Origin: Streptomyces sp. NBC_00178
GTDB taxonomy: Bacteria > Actinomycetota > Actinomycetes > Streptomycetales > Streptomycetaceae
Assembly: GCF_036206005.1 (NCBI RefSeq)
Contig: NZ_CP108143.1
Span: 806,001-870,000, forward strand
Direction: 5' to 3'
Length of the DNA stretch: 64,000 nt
Shown piece by piece: positions 42,693 through 51,111 of the stretch. Made by a program: the position numbers and the translations under genes. Position 1 is the stretch's first letter. Each line of letters begins with the position of its first letter. The notes beneath the pieces are model-generated. The model was not told the DNA's origin, made no database searches, and worked only from the letters and a program-made list of their open reading frames with translations.

Positions 42693-43772
42693 CTACGGGC
42701 GGCCGCCCGGTGAGCGGCCGGCCGGCGTCACCTGTCCGCCGACGGGGACGCCCGCCTCCAGGTTCAGCACGGCCGAGCGTTCCCGGGCGCGCAGGGCCCA
42801 GCGCAGCCGCTCGAAGCGGGTGGGAGGCAGCAGATCCGCCGCCTCCTCCTCCGTGACGAACCGCCAGTCGCGCAGCTCGGACCCCGGCAGGAGCAGCCGT
42901 GCGGCCTCCTCCGCACTCAGCCGGCCGCCGTCGAAGAGGAAGCGCAGTCCTCCGTACGCCGGCGGTCTGGGGGCCTCCCAGTCGACGACCAGGAGCGTCG
43001 GCGGTCTCCTGAGGCTCAGGCCGAGTTCCTCGGCGACCTCGCGCACCCCGGCCTGCGCGGGGGCCTCGCCGGACTCCACCACTCCGCCGGGGAACTCCCA
43101 GCCCGGCTTGTAGGTGGGGTCGACGAGCAGGACGCGGTCCTGTGCGTCGAAGAGCAGGACTCCGGCCGCCACGGTCTCCGCCCGCGGCGCGGGGGTCTGC
43201 ACGATGCCGCACTCCCTGGCCGCACCGCTGTTCACGGCCTCGGCGATGCGTTCCGCCGTGGCCCGCGGGGTCAGGGAGCTGGTGTCGATGGTGTGCGCGT
43301 CGGCTTCGATCCAGTCGAGCGCGGCCCGGTAGGGCTCGATGTGGTCGTACGCCCGTTCCCTGATCCGCCCGGTGTGGCCGGGGTCGTCGGAGAACTCCTC
43401 GCGCGCGGCGATCCGTTGACGCAGGATCGTTTCCTCTGCTGTCAGCAGCACATGCCGGACGGGTATGCGCCGCGAGGCGAGCCCGCCGAACATCTCGTCC
43501 CGGTAGTCCTGCCTCAGCAGCGTCATCGGCACCACCAGCACCCCGGACAGCTCGGCGAGCAGCGCGGCGGCCGTGTCGACCACCAGGCGCCGCCAGATCG
43601 GCAGGTCCTGGAAGTCGGTCACCTCCGCGAGTTTCTTCTGGGGCAGCATCCGGCGCAGACCACCGCCGATCAGCTCGGGGTCGTACAGGGTGCTGTTCGG
43701 GATCAGATCGATCAGTTCGCAAGCGACGCTGGTCTTGCCCGCGCTGAACGCACCGTTGATCCAGACGATCAC
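42693..43772 (-). CDS. TmrB-like P-loop ATPase fused to NUDIX hydrolase
   Basis: 359 aa. The N-terminal half (~1-175) is a P-loop NTPase starting MIVWINGAFSAGKTSVA, the Walker A and entry sequence of TmrB-type (tunicamycin resistance) AAA/kinase-like proteins. The C-terminal half (~195-340) is a NUDIX domain with GGVVESGEAPAQAGVREVAE followed by ELGL. Fusion of the two suggests a nucleotide- or phosphosugar-processing bifunctional enzyme (inference). ATG 43772 starts the conserved motif directly. Confidence 0.87.
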   Translation of the reverse strand: MIVWINGAFSAGKTSVACELIDLIPNSTLYDPELIGGGLRRMLPQKKLAEVTDFQDLPIWRRLVVDTAAALLAELSGVLVVPMTLLRQDYRDEMFGGLASRRIPVRHVLLTAEETILRQRIAAREEFSDDPGHTGRIRERAYDHIEPYRAALDWIEADAHTIDTSSLTPRATAERIAEAVNSGAARECGIVQTPAPRAETVAAGVLLFDAQDRVLLVDPTYKPGWEFPGGVVESGEAPAQAGVREVAEELGLSLRRPPTLLVVDWEAPRPPAYGGLRFLFDGGRLSAEEAARLLLPGSELRDWRFVTEEEAADLLPPTRFERLRWALRARERSAVLNLEAGVPVGGQVTPAGRSPGGRP

Positions 43773-43970
43773 GGGTCCCCCTCTTCCGTAGCCCCCTGTG
43801 GCTTGCCCGCAACACCCCGCTGCGGAAACCCCGCACAGGCGGTGCGGTTGCGCCGGGGCTGCAGCCGGGAGCGCTCCACCGCCCCGCCCGTACGCGCGGG
43901 GCGGCCCGTAACGGAGGACGGCGGACGTCGTTGGAGCGGATAGCCAGAGGGACGACGACGGGGGTGCGCG

Positions 43971-44156
43971 GTGCGCCGCACGGTACTTGAGCAGTTTCCC
44001 GCGGGAGGGCCGAGGGGCAGCCGGCCCGCCGAGGAGTTCGCCGCGGCCCGCCGGGGCGAGGGCGTGGCCGCGGAGGTCGTGATGGACCTGGAGCGGGACG
44101 CGTTCCTCGTGGTCGTGCCCCAGCAGACCGCCGACCGAGGACGCAGGCCTCGCTGA
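43971..44156 (+). CDS. Small hypothetical protein
   Basis: 61 aa from GTG 43971. It reads like a compact alpha/beta peptide: VRRTVLEQFPAGGPRG, EEFAAARRGEGVAAEVVMDL, DAFLVVV, then an Arg-rich tail. Codon bias is good and GGGGG lies nearby upstream. It sits alone between the convergent or divergent neighbours. Weakly supported, function unknown. Confidence 0.5.
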   Translation: MRRTVLEQFPAGGPRGSRPAEEFAAARRGEGVAAEVVMDLERDAFLVVVPQQTADRGRRPR

Positions 44157-44198
44157 TCCGGCGCGGGGGGCTCCTGGACGGCCCCGGGCGGCCTCCGC

Positions 44199-45167
44199 CT
44201 ACTTCGCGGCCGCTGTCCGTACGCCGTTGACCCCGGCGGGCCGCAGGGCCGAGGCCGCGGCCGCCGCGCCCACCAGACCGGCGTCCGTGCCCATCACCGC
44301 GGAGGTGACCGTGAGGCCCTGGACGAAGGAGAGCGTGGCGTAGTCGCGCAGGGCCTCACGCAGCGGCGCGAACAGCACCTCGCCGGCGCCCGCCACTCCC
44401 CCGCCTATCACCGCGATGTCGATGTCGGTCAGGGTGGCGGTGGCGGCGATACCGGCGGCCAGCGCCTGGGCGGCCCTTCCGAAGGAGGCGACCGCGACCG
44501 GGTCCCCGGCCCGCGCGGCGGCGGCCACCGCGGCAGCCGTCTCGTCGCCGTCGGGCCCGGGGCGCCAGCCGTTCTCCAGGGCACGCCGGGCGATGTTGGG
44601 CCCACTGGCGATGCGTTCGACGCAGCCGCGCGCGCCGCACGGGCAGAGGTCACCGTCCAGGTCGACGCTGATGTGACCGATGTGGCCGGCGTTCCCCGAG
44701 GGGCCGGGGTGCAGCTTTCCGCCGAGGACGAGCCCGCCGCCGACCCCGGTGGACACGACCAGGCACAGCGCGTTGTCGAAGCCGCGGGCGGCACCGAGCC
44801 AGTGCTCGGCCGCGGTCATCGCGACCCCGTCGCCGACCAGCGAGACGGGCATCCCGCCGGTCGCGGCGGAGACCCGGTCCACGAGCGGGAAGCCGCGCCA
44901 GCCCGGGACGTTGACGGGGCTGACCGTGCCGGCGGAGGCGTCGACGGGGCCCGCGCTGCCGATCCCGACCGCGCTCACCCGGGACCAGAGGGGGGAGGCG
45001 GTCAGCTCCGCCAGGACGTCACTCACGGCGCCCATGACCGACTCGGCACCCTCGCGCGCGGGCGTCGGCCGCTGCGCCCGTACGAGGAGGGATCCGCTGC
45101 CGTCCACCAACGCGCCGGCGATCTTGGTGCCGCCGATGTCGAGCGCGGCGACGAGGTCGGTATGCAT
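44199..45167 (-). CDS. ROK-family sugar kinase (glucokinase-like)
   Basis: About 322 aa. Phosphate-binding ALDIGGTKIAGALVD at the N-terminus, catalytic Asp in VSLVGDGVAMTAAEHW (replacing the usual GNDxN by GDGVA), ST-GVGGG and the zinc signature CPCGARGCVERIASG. The GDGVA change removes the canonical Asn but keeps an Asp, so activity is likely. ATG 45167 begins MHTDLVAALDIGG. It is divergent from the LacI regulator, the obvious controller. Confidence 0.9.
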   Translation of the reverse strand: MHTDLVAALDIGGTKIAGALVDGSGSLLVRAQRPTPAREGAESVMGAVSDVLAELTASPLWSRVSAVGIGSAGPVDASAGTVSPVNVPGWRGFPLVDRVSAATGGMPVSLVGDGVAMTAAEHWLGAARGFDNALCLVVSTGVGGGLVLGGKLHPGPSGNAGHIGHISVDLDGDLCPCGARGCVERIASGPNIARRALENGWRPGPDGDETAAAVAAAARAGDPVAVASFGRAAQALAAGIAATATLTDIDIAVIGGGVAGAGEVLFAPLREALRDYATLSFVQGLTVTSAVMGTDAGLVGAAAAASALRPAGVNGVRTAAAK

Positions 45168-45242
45168 CGGTGTGGACTCTCCGGAGGGGTGAGGGGCAGG
45201 ACCTGCGACTTCGGTCGACAGTCCTCCCCAGTCTCCATTCTG

Positions 45243-45269
45243 TTGACAACGTTGTCCAGGGCCTATGCT
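45243..45269 (+). promoter_or_regulatory. LacI-type operator overlapping a promoter
   Basis: The perfect palindrome GACAACGTTGTC (45245-45256) overlaps TTGACA (45243-45248), with TATGCT at 45264-45269 as -10 (15-bp spacer). The central CG and the arms are typical of LacI-family operators. It lies between the divergent ROK kinase and LacI genes and could control both. Confidence 0.78.
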
Positions 45270-45351
45270 CGACGCCACAGCTTCGGGACGCTCCCCGGCA
45301 CCCCCGGGAAGGCGCCCGAAGCACCCGTTCCCGACGACAGGACAGCACACC

Positions 45352-46380
45352 GTGGCCGAGACCACCCGTCATTCCGAGTCACGCTACGGCAACAGGCCGA
45401 CCATGAAGGACGTGGCGGCCAGGGCCGGAGTGGGCCTCAAGACGGTCTCCCGCGTGGTGAACAGCGAGCCGGGGGTCACGCCCGACACGGAACGCCGCGT
45501 ACAGGAGGCGATCGACGCCCTCGGCTTCCGCAGGAACGACAGCGCGCGCGTGCTGCGCAAGGGGCGCACCGCCTCCATCGGACTCGTCCTCGAAGATCTC
45601 GCCGACCCGTTCTACGGGCCGCTGAGCCGCGCCGTCGAGGAGGTGGCCCGCGCCCACGGGGCCCTGCTGATCAACGGCTCCAGCGCCGAGGACCCCGACC
45701 GTGAGCAGGAGCTCGTCCTCGCGCTGTGCGCCCGCCGGGTCGACGGACTGATCGTGATTCCGGCGGGTGACGACCACCGTTATCTGGAGCCCGAGATGAA
45801 GGCCGGCATCGCCACCGTCTTCGTCGACCGCCCGGCGGGCCGGGTCGACGCGGACATGGTGCTCTCGGACAGCTTCGGGGGCGCCCGGGAGGGCGTCGCA
45901 CACCTGGTCGCGCACGGGCACCGGAGGATCGGCTTCATCGGCGACCAGCCGCGCATCCACACCGCGACGGAGCGACTCCGCGGCTACCACGCCGCTCTGA
46001 CGGAAGCGGGGATAGAGGTCCAGGACTCCTGGGTGTCCCTCGGCCCGACCGACCCGGACCGGGTGAGGACGGCCGTCGAGACCATGCTGTCCGGCCCCGA
46101 GCCGGTCACCGCGCTCTTCTCCGGCAACAACCGGGTGACCGTGACCGCGGTGCGGGTCCTCGCCGAGTGCGACCGCCGGATCGCACTGGTCGGCTTCGAC
46201 GACATCGAACTCGCCGACCTGCTCGGCATCACGGTCATCTCGCAGGACGCCGCCGCGGTCGGCCGGACCGCGGCGGAGCACCTGTTCCGCCGTCTGGACG
46301 GTGCGGGCCACCCGCCGGCGAGGGTCGAGCTCCCGACCCGGCTCATCCCCCGCGGTTCGGGGGAACTGCCGCCGGCCTGA
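45352..46380 (+). CDS. LacI-family transcriptional regulator
   Basis: About 342 aa. HTH at ~15-60: MKDVAARAGVGLKTVSRVVN with the hinge-helix ARVLRKGRT. The periplasmic-binding-protein-like core contains IGLVLEDLADPFYGPL, FIGDQPRIHTATERLRGY and ALVGFDDIELADLL. GTG 45352 has AGGA nine bases ahead. It is likely autoregulated via the palindrome at 45245 and probably represses the divergent ROK kinase. Confidence 0.92.
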   Translation: MAETTRHSESRYGNRPTMKDVAARAGVGLKTVSRVVNSEPGVTPDTERRVQEAIDALGFRRNDSARVLRKGRTASIGLVLEDLADPFYGPLSRAVEEVARAHGALLINGSSAEDPDREQELVLALCARRVDGLIVIPAGDDHRYLEPEMKAGIATVFVDRPAGRVDADMVLSDSFGGAREGVAHLVAHGHRRIGFIGDQPRIHTATERLRGYHAALTEAGIEVQDSWVSLGPTDPDRVRTAVETMLSGPEPVTALFSGNNRVTVTAVRVLAECDRRIALVGFDDIELADLLGITVISQDAAAVGRTAAEHLFRRLDGAGHPPARVELPTRLIPRGSGELPPA

Positions 46381-46386
46381 GGCCGC

Positions 46387-47685
46387 TCACGGCGCCGTCA
46401 CGGTGAGCGCGCCACGTCGGGGGGACGCGAAGGCGTCGAGGTCCGCCCGGGTCAGCCCGGTCGAGGCCTCGACCTCCGCGGAGTCCAGGGCGCCGCAGTC
46501 GATGCCGCGCAGCAGGTAGCCGCTGAGCGCCTTGGCGGTGGCTGGCTCGTCCATGACGTCCCCGCCGGCCTTGGCCACGTAGGCGGCGAGCCGGGAGGCG
46601 GCCTGGCCCAGACCTTCGCGGTAGAAGGCGTAGACGGCCGCGTAACGCGTGGGCAGGTGACCGGGGTGCATGTCCCAGCCCTGGTAGTAGGCGCGGGCCA
46701 GAGCGCGGCGGGTGAGGCCGTGGTGCAGGCGCCAGGCGTCGTGGACCTGCTGGGTGGGCCCGACCGGGAGCACGTTGGTGGAGCCGTCGCAGACACGCAC
46801 GCCGGTGCCCGCCGCGGCGACCTGCATGACGGCCTTGGCGTGGTCGGCGGCGGGGTGGTCGCTCGCCTGGTAGGCCGGGCTGACGCCCACGCAGGCGCTG
46901 TAGTCGAAGGTGCCGTAGTGCAGGCCGGTCGCCCGGCCGCGGGCGGCGTCGATCATACGGGCGACGGCGGCGGTGCCGTCGGCGGCGAGGATCGACTGGC
47001 TGGTCTCGATCTGGATCTCGAACCCGAGGCGCCCGGGCGGCAGTCCGTGGGCCTGCTCGAAGGCCTCCAGGAGCCGCACGAAGGCGGTGACCTGCTCGGG
47101 GTAGGTCACCTTCGGCAGCGTCAGGACGAGCCCGTCGGGAAGGCCTCCGGCCCGCATGAGGCCGGTCAGGAAGATGTCCGTGGTGCGGATTCCGCGATCG
47201 CGCACGGCGGCTTCCATGCACTTCATGCGGATGCCCATGTACGGCGCGGCCGTTCCGTCGGCGTACGCCTCGGCGACCAGCCGGGCCGCACGGGCCGCGG
47301 CCTCGTCCTCCTCGGCGTCCGGGCGCGGCCCGTAACCGTCCTCGAAATCGATGCGGAGGTCCTCGACGGGCTCGCGCTCCAGTTTGGCGCGTACGCGGTC
47401 GTGGACGGGCGCCGCGAGCTCCTGCGGGATCCCGAGGACCGAGGCGAAGGCGTCGGGGCCGGCGGCGTGCTCGTCGAGCGCCGCGAGCGCCTGGTCGCCC
47501 CAGCTGCGGATGGTGGTGGCGGTGAAGGTGTCGGCGGGTACGTAGACCGTGTGGACCGGCTGGCGCGTTCCGGGGTCTCCCGGATAGCGGCGGGCGAGCT
47601 CGGCGTCCACCCCTGCCAGGGAGGCGCCGATCTCCTCACCGACCGCACCGGCGAGGCTCGTCGCCACCTTCTCCTGCTGACCCAT
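46387..47685 (-). CDS. DUF6986 aldolase-like protein (HpcH/HpaI or citrate-lyase-beta fold)
   Basis: About 432 aa. Segments DLRIDFEDGYGPRPDAEEDE, MGIRMKCMEAAVRDRG, LPKVTYPEQVTAFVRLLEAF, FEIQIETSQSIL and GLHYGTFDYSACVGVS give the metal-binding Glu/Asp and Arg pattern of phosphoenolpyruvate/citrate-lyase-beta-like TIM barrels. The size and sequence fit streptomycete DUF6986. GGAGGG lies seven bases before ATG 47685. The substrate is unknown. A promoter is visible about 60 bp upstream. Confidence 0.85.
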   Translation of the reverse strand: MGQQEKVATSLAGAVGEEIGASLAGVDAELARRYPGDPGTRQPVHTVYVPADTFTATTIRSWGDQALAALDEHAAGPDAFASVLGIPQELAAPVHDRVRAKLEREPVEDLRIDFEDGYGPRPDAEEDEAAARAARLVAEAYADGTAAPYMGIRMKCMEAAVRDRGIRTTDIFLTGLMRAGGLPDGLVLTLPKVTYPEQVTAFVRLLEAFEQAHGLPPGRLGFEIQIETSQSILAADGTAAVARMIDAARGRATGLHYGTFDYSACVGVSPAYQASDHPAADHAKAVMQVAAAGTGVRVCDGSTNVLPVGPTQQVHDAWRLHHGLTRRALARAYYQGWDMHPGHLPTRYAAVYAFYREGLGQAASRLAAYVAKAGGDVMDEPATAKALSGYLLRGIDCGALDSAEVEASTGLTRADLDAFASPRRGALTVTAP

Positions 47686-47742
47686 GGCCGTACCCTCCAG
47701 CGTCACTGTTTCCGCTTCCCGGAATTCATCATCCGCATAGTG

Positions 47743-47771
47743 AAGTTATAAGCCTCCTGGTTCTGCGTCAA
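47743..47771 (-). promoter_or_regulatory. Promoter of the DUF6986 gene
   Basis: On the minus strand TTGACG (47771-47766), a 17-bp spacer and TAACTT (47748-47743), placing the start of transcription about 50 nt before ATG 47685. It begins immediately after the etf terminator. Confidence 0.7.
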
Positions 47772-47783
47772 TGGTGATCGGAA

Positions 47784-47830
47784 ACGGCCTGGGGCCGCGC
47801 GGTGGAGAACACCACGCGGCCCCAGGCCGT
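47784..47830 (-). terminator. Terminator of the etfBA operon
   Basis: Arms ACGGCCTGGGGCCGCG and CGCGGCCCCAGGCCGT form a 16-bp perfect stem, extended by GGTG/CACC after one mismatch, closing on a GAGAA loop. It lies 23 bp after the etfA stop codon (47854). Confidence 0.82.
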
Positions 47831-47853
47831 CGTACGGGCGGGACGTCGCCGGG

Positions 47854-48816
47854 TCAGCCCTTGCGGGACTTGACCTCGTCGGTGAGCTGCGGGACGACGG
47901 CGAACAGGTCGCCGACGACGCCGTAGTCCACGAGGTCGAAGATGGGCGCTTCGGCGTCCTTGTTGACCGCGACGATGGTCTTCGAGGTCTGCATACCGGC
48001 GCGGTGCTGGATCGCGCCGGAGATGCCCGAGGCGATGTACAGCTGCGGGGAGACCGACTTTCCGGTCTGGCCCACCTGGTTGGTGTGCGGGTACCAGCCG
48101 GCGTCGACCGCGGCGCGCGAGGCGCCGACAGCCGCACCGAGGGAGTCGGCGAGCGCCTCGATGATCGCGAAGTTCTCGGCGCCGTTGACGCCGCGGCCGC
48201 CGGAGACGACGATCGCGGCCTCTGTCAGCTCCGGACGCCCGGTCGACTCGCGCGGCGTGCGCGAGAGGACCTTGGTGCCGGTGGCCGTCGCGGAGAAGGA
48301 GACCGTGAGGGCCTCGACGGCACCCGCGGCCGGGGCGGCCTCGACGGCGGCCGAGTTCGGCTTGACCGTGATGACCGGAACGCCCTTGGAGACACGGGAC
48401 TTGGTGGTGTAGGAGGCGGCGAACGCGGACTGCGTCGCGACCGGGCCCCCGTCACCCGCCTCCAGGTCGACGGCGTCGGTGATGATGCCGGAGCCGATGC
48501 GCAGCGCGAGGCGCGCGGCGATCTCCTTGGCCTCCGCGGAGGAGGGGAGGAGCACGGCGGCCGGGGACACCGCGTCGTACGCGGCCTGGAGGGCGTCCAC
48601 CTTCGGTACGACGAGGTAGTCGGTGAACTCCGGGGCGTCGGCGGTGAGCACCTTGACCGCGCCGTGCTCGGCGAGCGCGGCGGCGGTGTCGGCCGCGCCG
48701 TTGCCGAGCGCGACGGCGACCGGCTCGCCGATGCGGCGGGCGAGCGTCAGCAGCTCCAGGGTGGGCTTGCGGACGGCACCGTCCACGTGGTCGACATAGA
48801 CGAGTACTTCAGCCAT
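47854..48816 (-). CDS. etfA: Electron transfer flavoprotein subunit alpha
   Basis: 320 aa, normal length. N-terminal domain I starts MAEVLVYVDHVDGAVRK. The C-terminal FAD-binding domain has IVVSGGRGVNGAENF, GWYPHTNQVGQTGKSVSP and LYIASGISGAIQHRAGM with VAVNKDAEAPIFDLVDYG, all ETF-alpha hallmarks. It accepts electrons from acyl-CoA dehydrogenases together with EtfB. It is co-transcribed with etfB (58-bp gap). Confidence 0.96.
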   Translation of the reverse strand: MAEVLVYVDHVDGAVRKPTLELLTLARRIGEPVAVALGNGAADTAAALAEHGAVKVLTADAPEFTDYLVVPKVDALQAAYDAVSPAAVLLPSSAEAKEIAARLALRIGSGIITDAVDLEAGDGGPVATQSAFAASYTTKSRVSKGVPVITVKPNSAAVEAAPAAGAVEALTVSFSATATGTKVLSRTPRESTGRPELTEAAIVVSGGRGVNGAENFAIIEALADSLGAAVGASRAAVDAGWYPHTNQVGQTGKSVSPQLYIASGISGAIQHRAGMQTSKTIVAVNKDAEAPIFDLVDYGVVGDLFAVVPQLTDEVKSRKG

Positions 48817-48873
48817 GGGACTTCAATCTCCTGCGTGCGAGGGAGTGCGGGGCGGTGGAGCGGACAGCCGGGG

Positions 48874-49659
48874 CTAGATGAACTTCTGGCCCGCGAGGAA
48901 CTCGGCCAGCTGCTTGCCGCCCTCACCCTCGTCCTTGACGATCGTGCCCGCCGTGCGGGCAGGGCGCTCGGCCGCGGAGTCGACTGCGGTCCACGAGCCG
49001 CCCAGGCCGACCTCCTCCGCCTCGATCTCGAGGTCCTCGAGGTCCAGGGACTCGACCGGCTTCTTCTTGGCCGCCATGATGCCCTTGAACGACGGGTAGC
49101 GGGCCTCGCCCGACTGGTCGGTCACGGAGACCACGGCGGGGAGGGACGCCTCGAGCTGCTCGCTCGCGGAGTCGCCGTCGCGACGGCCCTTGACCGTGGT
49201 GCCGTCGACGGAGACCTCGGAGAGCAGCGTGACCTGCGGGACGCCGAGGCGCTCCGCGAGCAGGGCCGGGAGGACGCCCATGGTGCCGTCCGTCGACGCC
49301 ATGCCGCAGATGACCAGGTCGTACCCGGTCTTCTCGACGGCCTTGGCCAGCACCAGCGAGGTGCCGATGACGTCGGTGCCGTGCAGGTCGTCGTCCTCGA
49401 CGTGGACGGCCTTGTCGGCGCCCATCGACAGCGCCTTGCGGAGCGCGTCCTTGGCGTCCTCGGGGCCCACCGTGAGCACGGTGATCTCCGCGTCGTCGGC
49501 CTCGTCGGCGATCTGCAGCGCCTGCTCGACGGCGTATTCGTCGAGCTCCGACAGCAGACCGTCGACGTCGTCACGGTCCAGGGTCAGGTCATCGGCGAAG
49601 TGCCGGTCGCCGGTGGCGTCGGGCACGTACTTCACACAGACAACGATCCTCAAGCTCAC
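48874..49659 (-). CDS. etfB: Electron transfer flavoprotein subunit beta
   Basis: 261 aa. It starts LRIVVCVKYVPDATGD and contains LDEYAVEQALQIAD, TVGPEDAKDALRKAL and VICGMASTDGTMG, followed by VLPALLAERLG, typical of EtfB with AMP binding. The C-terminal recognition loop is MAAKKKPVESLDLEDL. The first gene of etfBA; the upstream 200 bp carry two short palindromes. Confidence 0.96.
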   Translation of the reverse strand: MSLRIVVCVKYVPDATGDRHFADDLTLDRDDVDGLLSELDEYAVEQALQIADEADDAEITVLTVGPEDAKDALRKALSMGADKAVHVEDDDLHGTDVIGTSLVLAKAVEKTGYDLVICGMASTDGTMGVLPALLAERLGVPQVTLLSEVSVDGTTVKGRRDGDSASEQLEASLPAVVSVTDQSGEARYPSFKGIMAAKKKPVESLDLEDLEIEAEEVGLGGSWTAVDSAAERPARTAGTIVKDEGEGGKQLAEFLAGQKFI

Positions 49660-49764
49660 GCCGGCTCTCCTACTGCATCGTCATTTCTGGGCTGCCTTGT
49701 TGCACGCAGCATAGGCGCCTCATCGGGCGGTTTCCGGTCGGGAGACCGGGCCCCCAGCCGAATA

Positions 49765-49808
49765 TTACTCGCCAGTACACCCAGTACGTTACCCATAAGC
49801 AAGCGCTT
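49765..49808. promoter_or_regulatory. Two palindromes in the etfB upstream region
   Basis: TACT-CGCC-AGTA (49765-49776) and CAAGCGCTTG (49799-49808) lie 106-149 bp upstream of the etfB start. The first resembles the TTAC/GTAA-type operators of TetR fatty-acid regulators (FadR-like), which would suit an etf operon, but the match is short. Confidence 0.4.
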
Positions 49809-49860
49809 GGAACTGTGACGTAGCCAACCAGGTCCGCCCTGTTCGCCGCCCTGCTCGGAC

Positions 49861-50367
49861 TCAGTCTCGCAGAGCCGTGAAACGGCCTTGGTGGTAGACC
49901 AGCGGTCGGCCGCCCCCGGACGGGTCCCCCGACTCCACCTCGGCGATCACGATGCGGTGGTCGCCCGCCGGAATCCTGGCCACCACGCGGCACACCAGCC
50001 AGGCCACGACCCCGTCGAGCAGGGGCACGCCCTCCGGTCCGACACGCCAGCGGGTCGAGGGGCCGAACCGGTCCGCGCCGCTGCGGGCGAAGGTCGCCGC
50101 GAGTTCCCGCTGCTCCTCGCCGAGCAGGTGGACCCCTATGTGCTCCGCCTCCGCGACCACCGGCCAGCTGGAGGACGCCGTGCCCACCCCGAAGGAGACG
50201 AGCGGCGGTTCGGCGGCGACCGAGCTGAGCGACGTGGCGGTGAAGCCGACGGGGCCGTCACCGGCCGCCGTGATCACGGCCACTCCGGCGGCGTGCTGCC
50301 GGAACACGGATCGCAGGAGTTCGGGTGCAGCCGTCAGGGGAGTGCCGAGACCGGGCGAGGCCGTCAT
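49861..50367 (-). CDS. Flavin reductase-like FMN-binding protein
   Basis: 168 aa. Split-barrel flavin reductase: FRQHAAGVAVITA, GFTATSLSSVAAEPPLVSFGV, GVHLLGEEQRELAATFARSG and a final YHQGRFTALRD. Such proteins supply reduced FMN/FAD to monooxygenases. No monooxygenase partner adjoins it. ATG 50367 has a GAAGGACTTC-like RBS region upstream. Confidence 0.88.
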   Translation of the reverse strand: MTASPGLGTPLTAAPELLRSVFRQHAAGVAVITAAGDGPVGFTATSLSSVAAEPPLVSFGVGTASSSWPVVAEAEHIGVHLLGEEQRELAATFARSGADRFGPSTRWRVGPEGVPLLDGVVAWLVCRVVARIPAGDHRIVIAEVESGDPSGGGRPLVYHQGRFTALRD

Positions 50368-50565
50368 GGGGGAAGTCCTTCTGGGAGAGGGCGTACGGGG
50401 CCGTGGGGAGGTTCAGGCACCCGGACAGCGCGCACTCGCGTGGCGCACGAGGTCGACGTGGACCCGGCAGAAGAGAAGGAGTTCCGGCGGCATGTCGTCA
50501 GACTGACGATGCGTTGTGTACACCGTCAAGTGCGTCCCGTCATGTGGGAGATGCGTCACGGTCCG

Positions 50566-50892
50566 TCACATCGCCTGCCCCAGCGCGGCGACGACGTCCG
50601 CCGTGCGCGGCTGGCCGGCCGCCCGCCGGACGACGCGCCCGGCCGCGTCGAGCACCAGGACGGTGGGCGTCCGGCTGATGCCGAGGCTGCGGACCAGCTC
50701 GAGCCGGGCCTCCGCGTCGATCTCCACGTGGGCGACCCCCTCGACCATCCCGGCGACTTCGGCGAGGACGCGCCGTGTCGCACGGCAGGGCTGGCAGAAC
50801 GCGCTCGAGAACTGCACGAGGGTCGCCCTGTCCCCGAGTTGCGCGCCCAGTCGGGCGGCATCCAGTGTGCCGCCGGCCTTCCGCCCGTCCAT
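50566..50892 (-). CDS. Thioredoxin-like protein
   Basis: 108 aa. Thioredoxin fold with active site SAFCQPCRATRRVL (CxxC near residues 33-36, unusual QP between the cysteines) and the cis-proline motif GISRTPTVLVLDAAGRVV. No signal peptide, so it is cytoplasmic. AGGGAG lies six bases before ATG 50892. It may reduce disulfides in specific partners. Confidence 0.87.
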   Translation of the reverse strand: MDGRKAGGTLDAARLGAQLGDRATLVQFSSAFCQPCRATRRVLAEVAGMVEGVAHVEIDAEARLELVRSLGISRTPTVLVLDAAGRVVRRAAGQPRTADVVAALGQAM

Positions 50893-51111
50893 TCCGTCTC
50901 CCTTCCCGGAGCCCTGCGCAAGAAGTCAGCACTCGGCGTGGGCATTACATTCCCGTAGGTTTCACGTGACGAGAATCTCTCGCCAGGGGGCCTTTGGGGC
51001 TGGCCACGGCGTCGCGCATGGGGCACCATCGCCACAATGCCGAAAACCTACGGCTGCGTAACTTCCGCGGGGAGAACCCTCCCCAGGCATTGACGAAGGG
51101 TCTTCATCCAG

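Noticed and set aside
46657..47751. 364-codon plus-strand open frame opposite the DUF6986 gene
   Set aside because: Antisense shadow; Gly/Val/Arg-rich low-complexity translation.
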